Positions 1 to 8,155 of a stretch of DNA of 64,000 bases are shown here, one piece after another. The translations under genes and the position numbers were made by a program. The first letter of the stretch is position 1, and each line of letters opens with the position of its first letter. Below the pieces are notes generated by a model, which did not search any database, was not told the origin of the DNA, and saw only the letters and a list, made by a program, of their open reading frames with translations. Source of the stretch: CATOSD01 sp965203135 (GTDB lineage Bacteria; Chloroflexota; Dehalococcoidia; Lucifugimonadales; CATOSD01); NCBI GenBank assembly GCA_965203135.1, contig CBDBBO010000002.1, positions 682,001 through 746,000 of the forward strand. Reading direction: 5' to 3'.

Positions 1-57
1 CGGCTGAGCGTGGTGACCGGCGTACTGACGGAGGAGTGCCTGGACATTCGCCAGTGA
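1..57 (+). CDS. C-terminal end of an upstream protein (partial)
   Basis: Frame 1 is open from the window edge and ends at TGA (55-57), giving an 18-residue tail RLSVVTGVLTEECLDIRQ. It is followed by a REP-type hairpin, as expected at the end of a transcription unit. Too little is present to assign a family. Confidence 0.4.
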   Translation, partial: RLSVVTGVLTEECLDIRQ

Positions 58-77
58 GGGGCGTGTGGCGCCTTAAT

Positions 78-119
78 GCCCCCTCACCCTTACCCTCTCC
101 CCCGCGTGGGAGAGGGGAC
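78..119. repeat. REP-type hairpin repeat, copy 1
   Basis: A CCCTCACCCT leader is followed by a perfect 9-bp stem CCCTCTCCC (93-101) / GGGAGAGGG (108-116). The same unit occurs between genes at 50740-50777 and, with a longer stem, at 4157-4186. It lies between two genes and may act as a transcript end, but it has no U tract. Confidence 0.75.
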
Positions 120-238
120 TGCGGAGCATACTTTGGCGTCGCGCCAGGTTTGACACGAATTGGGCGCGCAAATAGAATTGGGCGAACATCCTGCTGAACG
201 GCGCGGCAACGCTGCCCTGAGCACCTACGGAGGACACA

Positions 239-1069
239 TTGAACAAGACCACCAAGTTGCGTAATCTCATGGATGAGGGCCTGGTCGTGGCGCCCTTCAC
301 CTTCGATGCCTTTCAGGCAAAGATCGCCGAGAAGGTCGGCTTCGACGCCGTGTACATGACCGGATTCGGCACCGCCGCCGCCCGCGGCTATCCCGACGTG
401 GGTCTCGTCACCCAGACTGAGATGGTGCAGAACGCGAAGTACATCGCTAACGCTGTCGACATCCCGCTGATTTGCGACGCCGACACGGCCTACGGCAACC
501 CGATCAACACGTGGCGCACGGTACGCGAGTACGAGTCCATCGGCGTCGCGGGCATTCACATCGAGGACCAGGTGTTCCCGAAGAAGTGCGGCTTCTTCGA
601 GGGCAAACTGGTGGTGCCGGTGGAAGAGCACGTGCAGAAGATACGCGCGGCGCTTGACGCCCGGCAGGACAAGGACTTCGTGATCATCGCCAGGTGCGAC
701 GCGCTGGCCGTGAACGGCTGGGACGACACCATACAGCGGTGCCGCGCGTACCACGACGCGGGAGCGGACCTGGTGTTCGTCGACGGAATCCGCACCGACG
801 AGGAGCTTGTCACATACGCCCGGGAGCTCGCGAACCTTCCGCGGTTCTACAACGGCGGACTGCGACCCACGCCCCAGGTCGCCGACATGGGCTTCAAGAT
901 AAACATCACCGGCAACACGCTGGGTGCGATCTACAACGCGGTGACCGACGCCTTCACCGAGCTCAAGGAGAGCGGCACGGTGCACCGCAACGGCCAGCGG
1001 GACGGCCTGACGGATATGCTCGGCCTGCCGCGGGTGTACGAGATGGAGCGCGAGTACGGCGTAGTCTAG
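239..1069 (+). CDS. isocitrate lyase / PEP mutase family lyase (paralogue A)
   Basis: 276-residue protein of the isocitrate lyase/phosphoenolpyruvate mutase superfamily, TIM-barrel enzymes that cleave or form C-C or P-C bonds of alpha-hydroxy/keto acids with Mg2+. Visible: the metal-site motif DADTAYGNP near residue 81 and the catalytic loop PKKCGFFEGK near residue 117, which keeps the Cys typical of true lyases (2-methylisocitrate, dimethylmalate lyase type). Start is TTG at 239, chosen because GGAGGA (229-234) sits 4 nt upstream and the N-terminus matches that of the next paralogue. First gene of a cassette with a second lyase, an aconitase-type pair, a third paralogue and a PrpD protein; that context suggests cleavage of a branched malate-like acid. 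Exact substrate is not readable from the sequence. Confidence 0.88.
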   Translation: MNKTTKLRNLMDEGLVVAPFTFDAFQAKIAEKVGFDAVYMTGFGTAAARGYPDVGLVTQTEMVQNAKYIANAVDIPLICDADTAYGNPINTWRTVREYESIGVAGIHIEDQVFPKKCGFFEGKLVVPVEEHVQKIRAALDARQDKDFVIIARCDALAVNGWDDTIQRCRAYHDAGADLVFVDGIRTDEELVTYARELANLPRFYNGGLRPTPQVADMGFKINITGNTLGAIYNAVTDAFTELKESGTVHRNGQRDGLTDMLGLPRVYEMEREYGVV

Positions 1070-1142
1070 CGAACGCTCACCGGGCGGTTGTGCCCGGGTG
1101 TTCCCCCAGATGAGATCGGCAGAGCAAGAAGAGGAGGAGAAT

Positions 1143-2129
1143 TTGAGGAAGACTACCAAGCTCCAGGAGCTTTTCAACAGGGAGGAGATATTCGTGATCG
1201 CGGGCGGCGGCTGCGCGCTTCACGCAAAGATCGCGGAGGCGACCGGCTTCGAGTGCGCCTACATGTCCGGCGCGACCACCGCAGCCTACGTGCTCGGCAT
1301 CCCGGACGCCGGCCTCATCACCATGACCGAGACGGTGCAGAACGCAGAGCGCATGGCCAACGCCATCAGCATCCCGCTGATTTCGGATTCCGACCAGGGG
1401 TTCGGCACCGCCATCAATGTTCGCCGGACGGTATCCAGCTTCGTGCGGGCCGGTGTCGCGGGAATCCACGTAGAGGACCAGCCCTTCCCCAAGCGGTGCG
1501 GGTTCGTCAAGGGCAAGGAGGTCATTCCCCTGGATGAGGCCGTCGGCAAGTACCGGGCGGCGGTGGACGCCAAGAACGAGATCGATCCCGACTTCGTGAT
1601 CATCGCGCGCTGCGACGCCCGCGGCGCGGCCGGCGGCTCGCTGGACGAGCTGATTACGCGGCTCAAGGCGTACAAGGCGGTGGGGGTAGACGTGCTCTAC
1701 GCCGAGGCGCTTACGTCCGTGGAGGAGATTCTGACCGTCCGTGCCGAGGTGGAAGGCCCGCTGATGGGCACGATGGGCTACATCGAGCCCGAGCCGACCC
1801 CGGCGCAGCTCCAGGAGTGGGGCTGGGCCGCCTCGTTCAACCCCGGACTGGTCGGCGGACCGGGCGTGCAGGGTTCGTGGGAGCACGCCAAGGCGTACAG
1901 GGACGGCCCCGAGGCGCTGCGGGACTACGAGCAGCGCATCACGAACAACTACAAGTACGAGATGCCCCACATGTTCGACATCGTCGGCTTCCCCGAGGTT
2001 GCCGAGTGGGAGGAGATGTACCTGCCGGAAGAGCAGCTCCAGAAGTACGCGGACTCCATTGGAGGCTACGACCCCAGGGCCTCGAGGGCTCCGGCAAGGG
2101 CTGGCGCAGGCTTTTCACGTCCATCCTAA
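1143..2129 (+). CDS. isocitrate lyase / PEP mutase family lyase (paralogue B)
   Basis: 328-residue member of the isocitrate lyase/PEP mutase superfamily, clearly paralogous to the preceding gene (both begin with a KTTKL segment). It has the metal-binding stretch ISDSDQGFGTAI and the lyase loop PKRCGFVKGK with the catalytic Cys intact. The chosen start is TTG at 1143, 4 nt after GAGGAGGAG (1131-1139); an in-frame ATG at 1098 has no ribosome-binding site. It has a roughly 45-residue C-terminal extension relative to paralogue A, resembling the longer oxaloacetate hydrolase/dimethylmalate lyase group. Likely function: C-C lyase yielding pyruvate plus a carboxylic acid; substrate inferred only from the neighbouring hydro-lyase. 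Confidence 0.87.
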   Translation: MRKTTKLQELFNREEIFVIAGGGCALHAKIAEATGFECAYMSGATTAAYVLGIPDAGLITMTETVQNAERMANAISIPLISDSDQGFGTAINVRRTVSSFVRAGVAGIHVEDQPFPKRCGFVKGKEVIPLDEAVGKYRAAVDAKNEIDPDFVIIARCDARGAAGGSLDELITRLKAYKAVGVDVLYAEALTSVEEILTVRAEVEGPLMGTMGYIEPEPTPAQLQEWGWAASFNPGLVGGPGVQGSWEHAKAYRDGPEALRDYEQRITNNYKYEMPHMFDIVGFPEVAEWEEMYLPEEQLQKYADSIGGYDPRASRAPARAGAGFSRPS

Positions 2130-2162
2130 CCTTTCTCCATAAGGGCAGGAAGGTACTTGGAA

Positions 2163-2177
2163 GCCCCGTCGAGGGGC
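2163..2177. repeat. small intergenic hairpin
   Basis: GCCCC-GTCGA-GGGGC forms a 5-bp stem in the 102-nt gap between paralogue B and the hydro-lyase gene. The same GTCGAGGGG core reappears at the outer end of an insertion sequence (16446-16461), so it belongs to a dispersed repeat class. Confidence 0.4.
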
Positions 2178-2231
2178 AAGGGACTTCGAGAGAACCGTGG
2201 CAGACAAAACGAGCGAGAGGAGAGGTGACGT

Positions 2232-3488
2232 ATGGGAATGACAATCGCTGAGAAGATTCTGGCAGCCCACGGGGGCAGGGACGAGGTTAAGCCCGGGGAG
2301 TTCCTGTGGTGCAAGGTGGACGCCTCCGTCGGCATACCCGCCGAGGCGCTGGCCGAGCTGGACGTCGACAGGCTGTTCAACCCGGACAGGACCTACGTGG
2401 TAGAGGACCACCAGGCACCGCCGCCCAACATCGCGGCGGCCAACAACATGAAGAAGCTGCGCGAGAACGTGAAGAAGTACGGCATCAAGAACTTCTTCGA
2501 TTATGGGCGCCAGGGAATCCTGCACCAGGTGTTTCCCGAGAACGGCATGATAGCTCCGGGAGAGCTGATCCCCATGCCGGACTCGCACTCCACCGCCGGG
2601 GGCGTGTTCAACGCCTGCGTGACCAACGCCGCGATGGACAGCATCCTGGGCCACATCTTTGGTGAGTACTGGTTCAGGGTGCCGGAGAGCCAGAAGTGGA
2701 ACCTGGTGGGCGACTTCCCCGGCCCGGACGGGTTCATCGTGGGCAAGGACGTGGTGCTGAAGATCACGGGCACCTACGGGACCGACATAGGGCTGTACAA
2801 GTCGATGGAGATGACCGGACCGGTGGCCAAGGAGATGAGCCTGGCCAGCCGATGGACCATCTCCAACATGGGCGTCGAGATGGGCGCGAAGTTCTGCATC
2901 TTCGAGTACGACGAAAAGACCGAGGAGTTCCTGCGCGGCAGGATCAGCAGGCCGTACACGCCGGTATTCGCGGACGCGGACGCGGAGTACGAGGACGAGT
3001 TCACGCTCGACGTGACCGGGCTGGAGCCGCAGGTCGCGTGCCCGCACGACCCGGGCAACGTTAAGGGTATCACCGAGCTCGAGGCGGAGAAGATCCGCAT
3101 CGACCAGGGCCTGATCGGGTCGTGCACCAACGCCAGGCTGGAGGACTTCCAGATGGCGGCGCGGATACTCGAGGGCAACAAGATTCATCCCGACGTTCGC
3201 CTGCTTTGCAGCCCCGCGTCGATGAACGTGTGGCGTGAGGTGCTGGACGCCGGCCTGTGGCAGACGTTCTCAGACGCAGGCGCAAACATCGAACACTCCA
3301 CGTGCGGCCCCTGCTACGGCGGGCACATGGGTGTGCTCGGCGACGGCGAGGTTTGCATCGCATCCACGAACCGCAACTTCCAGGGCCGCCAGGGCAGCCC
3401 CGATGCGTTCGTGTACCTGGCCAACCCCGCGGTGGTCGCGGCGTCCTGCGTGAAAGGCTACATTGCCGACCCGAGAGAGTTCCTCTAG
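2232..3488 (+). CDS. aconitase-family hydro-lyase, large subunit (LeuC / DmdA-like)
   Basis: 418-residue large subunit of a two-subunit aconitase-superfamily dehydratase (isopropylmalate isomerase, homoaconitase, dimethylmaleate hydratase type), which moves or adds water across a double bond using a [4Fe-4S] cluster. Seen: DSHS motif (PMPDSHSTAGG), first cluster Cys in GSCTN (about residue 297) and the CGPC motif (about residue 357) supplying the other two ligands. ATG 2232 follows AGGAGAGGTGACGT. The short length and the pairing with a separate small subunit (3594-4133) fit the LeuC/DmdA branch rather than monomeric aconitase. Because it is embedded among isocitrate-lyase-type lyases and no leucine genes are present, dimethylmaleate-hydratase-like function is preferred over leucine synthesis; this is inference. 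Confidence 0.85.
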   Translation: MGMTIAEKILAAHGGRDEVKPGEFLWCKVDASVGIPAEALAELDVDRLFNPDRTYVVEDHQAPPPNIAAANNMKKLRENVKKYGIKNFFDYGRQGILHQVFPENGMIAPGELIPMPDSHSTAGGVFNACVTNAAMDSILGHIFGEYWFRVPESQKWNLVGDFPGPDGFIVGKDVVLKITGTYGTDIGLYKSMEMTGPVAKEMSLASRWTISNMGVEMGAKFCIFEYDEKTEEFLRGRISRPYTPVFADADAEYEDEFTLDVTGLEPQVACPHDPGNVKGITELEAEKIRIDQGLIGSCTNARLEDFQMAARILEGNKIHPDVRLLCSPASMNVWREVLDAGLWQTFSDAGANIEHSTCGPCYGGHMGVLGDGEVCIASTNRNFQGRQGSPDAFVYLANPAVVAASCVKGYIADPREFL

Positions 3489-3593
3489 GCCGGACAGCCT
3501 GCAACTGTGAGGACGACGCAGGGGCGGTTCGTGAACCACCCCTGCCCCAGTCTCACATACTAACTACAACACGACCAACAAGGAGCGATCAGA

Positions 3594-4133
3594 ATGGCTG
3601 ACGATCTGATTTACAGGGGCAAGGTGTGGAAGTTCGGCGACCGCATCAGCACCGACCTGATGATGCCGGGCGCGCAGGTGCTCGCCGGCGGCGGACTGGG
3701 CAAGCCCCCCCACAAGTGGTGCTTCCACGCCAACCGGCCCGGCTGGACCGACGAGGTGGAGGAGGGGGACATCATAGTCGCCGGAGTCAACTTCGGCTGC
3801 GGCTCGAGCCGCAACGGCGCGCAGGCAATCCAGCGAAACGGTGTTGGGGCGATTATCGCCGAGTCGACGTCGCGCATATTCTTCCGCAACGCGGTGAACA
3901 GCGCGCTGCCCACGCTCTGGTGCAAGGGCGTGACGGACTTGTTCGACGAGGGGGACATCGCCGAGATCAACATGAACACGGGCGAGGTCAAGAACCTGAC
4001 CAAGGGCACCTCGCTGACTGGAGAGGCCTGGGCGGAGGACACGCCGCCGATGCAGATTCTGAGGGCCGGCGGGTTTTATCCCTACGTCCGCCAGATGATC
4101 CAGGAGAGGGGTCTGCCGGAGCCTGTGAGCTAG
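3594..4133 (+). CDS. aconitase-family hydro-lyase, small subunit (LeuD / DmdB-like)
   Basis: 179-residue swivelling-domain subunit that completes the active site of the preceding large subunit. The N-terminus WKFGDRISTDLMMPG carries the conserved D-ISTD substrate loop, and FGCGSSRNGAQAI matches the LeuD signature. Start ATG 3594 has AAGGAG about 8 nt upstream. The gene follows its partner after 105 nt and is followed by a REP hairpin (4157-4186), so the pair is probably co-transcribed. Length is normal for LeuD/DmdB. Confidence 0.87.
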   Translation: MADDLIYRGKVWKFGDRISTDLMMPGAQVLAGGGLGKPPHKWCFHANRPGWTDEVEEGDIIVAGVNFGCGSSRNGAQAIQRNGVGAIIAESTSRIFFRNAVNSALPTLWCKGVTDLFDEGDIAEINMNTGEVKNLTKGTSLTGEAWAEDTPPMQILRAGGFYPYVRQMIQERGLPEPVS

Positions 4134-4156
4134 GGCTGCCTTTTCACGCTCACCAT

Positions 4157-4186
4157 GCCCCTCTCCCGTGATGTGGGGAGAGGGGC
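4157..4186. repeat. REP-type hairpin repeat, copy 2
   Basis: Perfect 11-bp stem GCCCCTCTCCC (4157-4167) / GGGAGAGGGGC (4176-4186), preceded by a CTCACC leader like the other two copies. It lies in the 74-nt gap between the small hydro-lyase subunit and paralogue C. Confidence 0.75.
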
Positions 4187-4207
4187 CACAGCACGTAAGG
4201 AAGAAAA

Positions 4208-5080
4208 ATGCCAAACGCTAATCTGCGGCGAGACCTGGAAGCGGGCAGGATGGTGGTCGCCCCGGGCGCCTACGACGTAATCACAGCCCGGCTGTTCCGT
4301 CACATGGGATTCAGGACGCTTTACATCCCCGGCTCCCAGACGGGCACGGTGCTGGGAACTACGGAGCCGCTGACGTCGCTAACACAGATGGCGCAGGTGG
4401 GCGAGACGGTGGCGAAGGGCGTGCGGTACGAGCTGCCCGTCATTCTGGACGCCGGCGCCGGATTCGGCGACCCGGTGCACGTGATGCACGCGGTGGAGAC
4501 GCTGGAGGACGCGGGAATCACCGCGATACACATCGAGGACCAGTTCTACCCGAAGCGGGTGTCGTACCACCGCGGCCTGGAGCACATAGTGCCGATCGAC
4601 GTTTACCAGCAGAGGTTGGAGTACGCGTTGAGGGCGCGCAAGAGCGAGGACTTCCTCATTATCGCGCGCAATGACGGCATACGCGGTGTCGAGGGAGGCT
4701 CTCAGGAGGAGGCGGTACGCCGAGCCCACGCGGCCATGGAGCTGGGCGTGGACGTGATAATGCCGCTGGGAGTCCGGGACAGGGCACAGTACGAGTACCT
4801 GCGGCGCGAGATCAAGGACATACCGATGCTGGCGCTGGCGGGAATCGGGCCGCTGGGGGTCAAGGAGTTCGAGTCCATCGGCTACCAGATCGTCATCTAC
4901 CCCGGCACGACGATAGGCAGCGCGCTGAACGGCATCGTCCACGCCTACAAGGACGTGCTGGAGACGGGCCACGTCAACGTGAGCCAGGAGGAGAGCGACG
5001 AGGCGCGGGACCTGACCAACACGCTTCTGCGGTTCGACGACCTGTGGGAGGTGGAGGCGGCCACGACGGAGGGGCGCTGA
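4208..5080 (+). CDS. isocitrate lyase / PEP mutase family protein lacking the catalytic Cys (paralogue C)
   Basis: 290-residue superfamily member with the metal motif LDAGAGFGDP and the loop YPKRVSYHRG. The KKCG/KRCG signature of C-C lyases is replaced by KRVS, so the general-acid Cys is missing. Superfamily members without this Cys include PEP mutase, phosphonopyruvate hydrolase and oxaloacetate decarboxylase; a decarboxylase or hydrolase role is therefore more likely than aldol cleavage. Start ATG 4208 has GGAAGAAAA just upstream. Same strand and spacing as the rest of the cassette. Confidence 0.82.
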   Translation: MPNANLRRDLEAGRMVVAPGAYDVITARLFRHMGFRTLYIPGSQTGTVLGTTEPLTSLTQMAQVGETVAKGVRYELPVILDAGAGFGDPVHVMHAVETLEDAGITAIHIEDQFYPKRVSYHRGLEHIVPIDVYQQRLEYALRARKSEDFLIIARNDGIRGVEGGSQEEAVRRAHAAMELGVDVIMPLGVRDRAQYEYLRREIKDIPMLALAGIGPLGVKEFESIGYQIVIYPGTTIGSALNGIVHAYKDVLETGHVNVSQEESDEARDLTNTLLRFDDLWEVEAATTEGR

Positions 5081-5125
5081 CTGAGGCGAAGGCGCATACC
5101 TTCGCAACATGTGAGGAGGCACGAT

Positions 5126-6481
5126 ATGGGACTTACCGATTCTATCGCGAAGTGGATTATCGCGACCGAGTACGAGGACCTGCCGGTTGACGCGGTGACC
5201 GCCGCCAAACGGGCGACGCTGGACACGCTTGGGGTGTCTCTGGCGGGAGCCACGCAGCCCATAGGCGAGATCGTGCTGGACTACACCAGGGCCGCGGGCG
5301 GCGCTCCGCAAGCGTCGGTCATCGCGGGCGGAACAAGGACCTCGCTGGCGGACGCGGCGTTCGCCAACGGTGTGCTGGCGCACGCGACCGACTTCGACGA
5401 CACCTGGCTGCCGGTCGGACATCCGACTTGCACGGTGTTCCCGGTGGTGCTGGCGCTGGCGGAGGAGCTTGGCGCCTCGGGTCGCGACGTGGTGACGGCC
5501 TTCTGCATCGGGTTGGAGATTCACGGGAAGCTGGGGATAGGGCATCACACGCCCGGATTCCACAGCACCGGCGTGTATGGCGTGCTGGCCGCGGCAGCGG
5601 CGGCGTCCAAGATGCTGGGGCTGGACGAGTGGCAGATCCGCATGGCGCTGGCGATCGCCGCGTCGCACGCGAGCGGCATCGGCAAGAACGTGGGCACGAT
5701 GACCAAGCCGTACCACTCCGGAAACGCGGCCGCGGGCGGTCTGCGGGCCGCACTGCTGGCGAAGGCGGGATTCACCGGCGACCCGGAGCCGATCGACGGC
5801 GAGCGCGGCTTCGCGGGCGTGTTCATGGATGGGGAGTACGACGCGCAGGCGACAATCGACGCGCTGGGCAAGCCGTTCCACGTCGTAAGCCCGGGCATCG
5901 GTGTGAAGAAGTACCCTACGTGTTATCTGAATCACCGCGCGCTGGACGCGATACTCAAGCTGGTGATCGCGAACGACGTGAAGCCGGAGCAGGTGGAGGA
6001 GATAGTCGTGACAGTCCCGCACGAGGGCTGGCTGAACCGAATGGACCTGGACTTCGGGCTGCGCGCCAAGTTCAGCTTGCAGTACAACATGGCGGAGGCG
6101 GTGCTGTCGCGCCGGATCGTCATCGAGAGCTTCGACGACGAGTATGTCAACCGGCCGGAGGCGCGTGAGATGATGGAGCGGGTCACGCTGCAAGAGGACC
6201 TGTCCATTCCCAGCGAGTACAAGGATGCGTCCAACCCGGTGACGCTGCGCCTGAAGGACGGCCGGACGCTGTACGAGCAGGTAGACGTGCCGCACGGCGA
6301 CTGGGACGACCTGCTGAGCCTGGAGGAGCTACTCGGCAAGTACCGGGAGAACGCTCTGAGGGTGCAGTCCGCAGAGGACTGTGAGCGGACCACCGAGTTG
6401 ATGCTGGCGCTGGAGACGCTGGACAGCGTCGACGAGCTTGCCGCGCTGTACGTGCGGCCGGCGCTGGTGGGGGTACGTTAG
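5126..6481 (+). CDS. MmgE/PrpD family dehydratase/isomerase
   Basis: 451-residue MmgE/PrpD protein, the family of 2-methylcitrate dehydratase, cis-aconitate decarboxylase and iminodisuccinate epimerase. Seen: N-terminal helical domain with FANGVLAHATDFDDT (family segment with the DFDD acid pair) and the downstream GKNVGTMTKPYHSG segment typical of the family. Start chosen at ATG 5126 because GAGGAGG (5113-5119) lies 6 nt upstream; an in-frame GTG at 5111 overlaps that site. It closes the catabolic cassette and could dehydrate or isomerise the same branched dicarboxylate or tricarboxylate handled by the neighbouring hydro-lyase. Confidence 0.87.
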   Translation: MGLTDSIAKWIIATEYEDLPVDAVTAAKRATLDTLGVSLAGATQPIGEIVLDYTRAAGGAPQASVIAGGTRTSLADAAFANGVLAHATDFDDTWLPVGHPTCTVFPVVLALAEELGASGRDVVTAFCIGLEIHGKLGIGHHTPGFHSTGVYGVLAAAAAASKMLGLDEWQIRMALAIAASHASGIGKNVGTMTKPYHSGNAAAGGLRAALLAKAGFTGDPEPIDGERGFAGVFMDGEYDAQATIDALGKPFHVVSPGIGVKKYPTCYLNHRALDAILKLVIANDVKPEQVEEIVVTVPHEGWLNRMDLDFGLRAKFSLQYNMAEAVLSRRIVIESFDDEYVNRPEAREMMERVTLQEDLSIPSEYKDASNPVTLRLKDGRTLYEQVDVPHGDWDDLLSLEELLGKYRENALRVQSAEDCERTTELMLALETLDSVDELAALYVRPALVGVR

Positions 6482-6581
6482 GCGGCGCGTTCGGTTCCCA
6501 CGAACGGGGCTAGTAGAGCGCTGCCTTTTCACCCCCATCAAACGCGTGATGCATATTAAAGTGGCCGATATGCCTGTTTAG

Positions 6582-6606
6582 GGCGGTTTTCGGGCCAAAA
6601 GCCGCC
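6582..6606. terminator. hairpin between convergent genes
   Basis: GGCGG-TTTT...AAAA-G-CCGCC forms a strong stem with one bulged base in the 279-nt gap between the convergent PrpD and CoA-transferase genes. A second overlapping stem CCGCC-AACTT-GGCGG follows (6602-6616). The T4/A4 inside the stem make it plausible as a bidirectional terminator, but no long U tract follows. The rest of the gap shows no gene. Confidence 0.4.
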
Positions 6607-6760
6607 AACTTGGCGGGTGCTAGGGCTGTGCTGAGTCGAAGGTGGTGCCTAAACCTCAAAAAAGGGCCATCAAACTCGGTTATCCACATCAGCCTGCTTC
6701 TTGTGTGGTAGTTCCACAAATCTAATTTGCATCACACGTATCAAGGGGGAAGGGATTCGT

Positions 6761-8131
6761 CTACGGCTGCTCGTCGAGGCCGAGCACCTGGCGGTAGTCG
6801 GTGTCGTGGGACGCTATGGCTTCCATGCGGAGCTGGCCCTCGATGTCCATGGGCTGGGGGTTCATGGACTCTACGCCGGTGGGGACGGTGCCGACTATGC
6901 CCGCGTCGATCATTCCGGCAATCGAGGTTTCGTCCATACCGAGCAGCTCGCTTAGTGCGTAGTCGTTGTGCTGGCCTAGCTGCGATACCCCGCGCACGCG
7001 GCCTTGCGACCGGGAGAACCTGTAGGGCCGTCCGCCGTAGACGCGCTTGCCGACTCCCTCGACCTCCGGTGGGTCTTCGTTCTGCTCAAAGAACCCGCGG
7101 CTCCTGAAGTGAGGGTTGGTCATCACCTCTCTCGCGTTGAGTACGGCCCCTGACGGGACTCCGCGCTCCTGGAGGGCGTGCATCAACTGGACATGGTCCA
7201 GGTCGCATGTCCAGGACTCTATCAGCGCGTCCAGTTCGTCCCTGTGTTGCCAGCGCGCGTTTCCAGACGAGAATCGAGGGTCATCGGCAAGCTCCGGGCG
7301 GCCCATGGCGTCGCAGAGGGCGCGCCACTCGCGCTCGTCGCGGGCTGCGAGCGTCACCCACTTGTCGTAGCCGGCGCAGGGGTAGCAGCCGTGGGGGGCT
7401 ATCCACGGATGCTGGTTGCCCATGCGTTCGGGGCTAGCGCCCTCCAGTTGGCGTTCAAGAAGCGCGACGCCCACGCTGGACACGCCCGTCTCGTACATGG
7501 ACATGTCGATTTCGGCGCCCTCGCCGGTCCTGTTGCGATGGTGAAGCGCCATCATCACGGCGAGCATGTTGTTCCATGAGGTGGTTATGTCCACGTAGGA
7601 CGTGTTGGCGCGGACGGGCGGGCCGTCGGGAAAGCCGGTCATGTGGGACAGGCTACTCATCGCCTCGACCGTGCGGGCGAACGCGCCGTAGTCGCGCCAA
7701 TCGCCGGTCTGGCCGTAGCCCGTAGAGCGGAGCATTATGAGGTCCGGCTTCACTTTTCGGAGTTCGTCGTAGGTGAGGCCGAATCGCTCCATGATGCCCG
7801 CCCTGTTGTTCTCGGCCACGACGTCGCTGATTGCGACCAGCTCCTTGAACGCTTCGGCTCCATCCGGCGTTCTCAGATCCAGCGTAACGCTCTTCTTGCT
7901 GCGGTACCAGTTGTGGTACGTGGCGCCCTGGTTCCAGAAGCGCTCTCCGACCTTGTTGTCGGGATAGGGGCCGATGTTGCGCACCACCATGCGGCCGAGC
8001 GATTCGACGCGGATGACCTCGGCGCCCATCTCGGCCAAGTTGACCGTGGCCCAGGGAAGCTGGAGCCACTCCTCGACGGTGAGGATTCGGACTCCTCTCA
8101 GGGGCATGCGCTTGGTGTCTGCCGTCATCAT
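6761..8131 (-). CDS. family III CoA-transferase (CaiB/BaiF)
   Basis: Up to 456 residues; class III CoA-transferase that swaps CoA between carboxylic acids through an aspartyl-CoA intermediate. N-terminal LRGVRILTVEEW followed by EMGAEVIRVE is the standard opening. The catalytic Asp is present (YVDITTSWNN, which aligns with the GDSNTGM segment of formyl-CoA transferase). Tandem ATGs at 8131 and 8128; the second has better spacing from GAAAGG. Lies 24 nt after a second CoA-transferase on the same strand, suggesting an operon. It carries an unusually long C-terminal tail. Confidence 0.87.
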   Translation of the reverse strand: MMTADTKRMPLRGVRILTVEEWLQLPWATVNLAEMGAEVIRVESLGRMVVRNIGPYPDNKVGERFWNQGATYHNWYRSKKSVTLDLRTPDGAEAFKELVAISDVVAENNRAGIMERFGLTYDELRKVKPDLIMLRSTGYGQTGDWRDYGAFARTVEAMSSLSHMTGFPDGPPVRANTSYVDITTSWNNMLAVMMALHHRNRTGEGAEIDMSMYETGVSSVGVALLERQLEGASPERMGNQHPWIAPHGCYPCAGYDKWVTLAARDEREWRALCDAMGRPELADDPRFSSGNARWQHRDELDALIESWTCDLDHVQLMHALQERGVPSGAVLNAREVMTNPHFRSRGFFEQNEDPPEVEGVGKRVYGGRPYRFSRSQGRVRGVSQLGQHNDYALSELLGMDETSIAGMIDAGIVGTVPTGVESMNPQPMDIEGQLRMEAIASHDTDYRQVLGLDEQP

Positions 8132-8155
8132 TGCCTTTCGAAAGTAGTGGGGGCG

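Noticed and set aside
2232..4133. Leucine biosynthesis operon (leuC-leuD)
   Set aside because: No leuA or leuB neighbours; genes on both sides are isocitrate-lyase-type, which favours a catabolic hydro-lyase.
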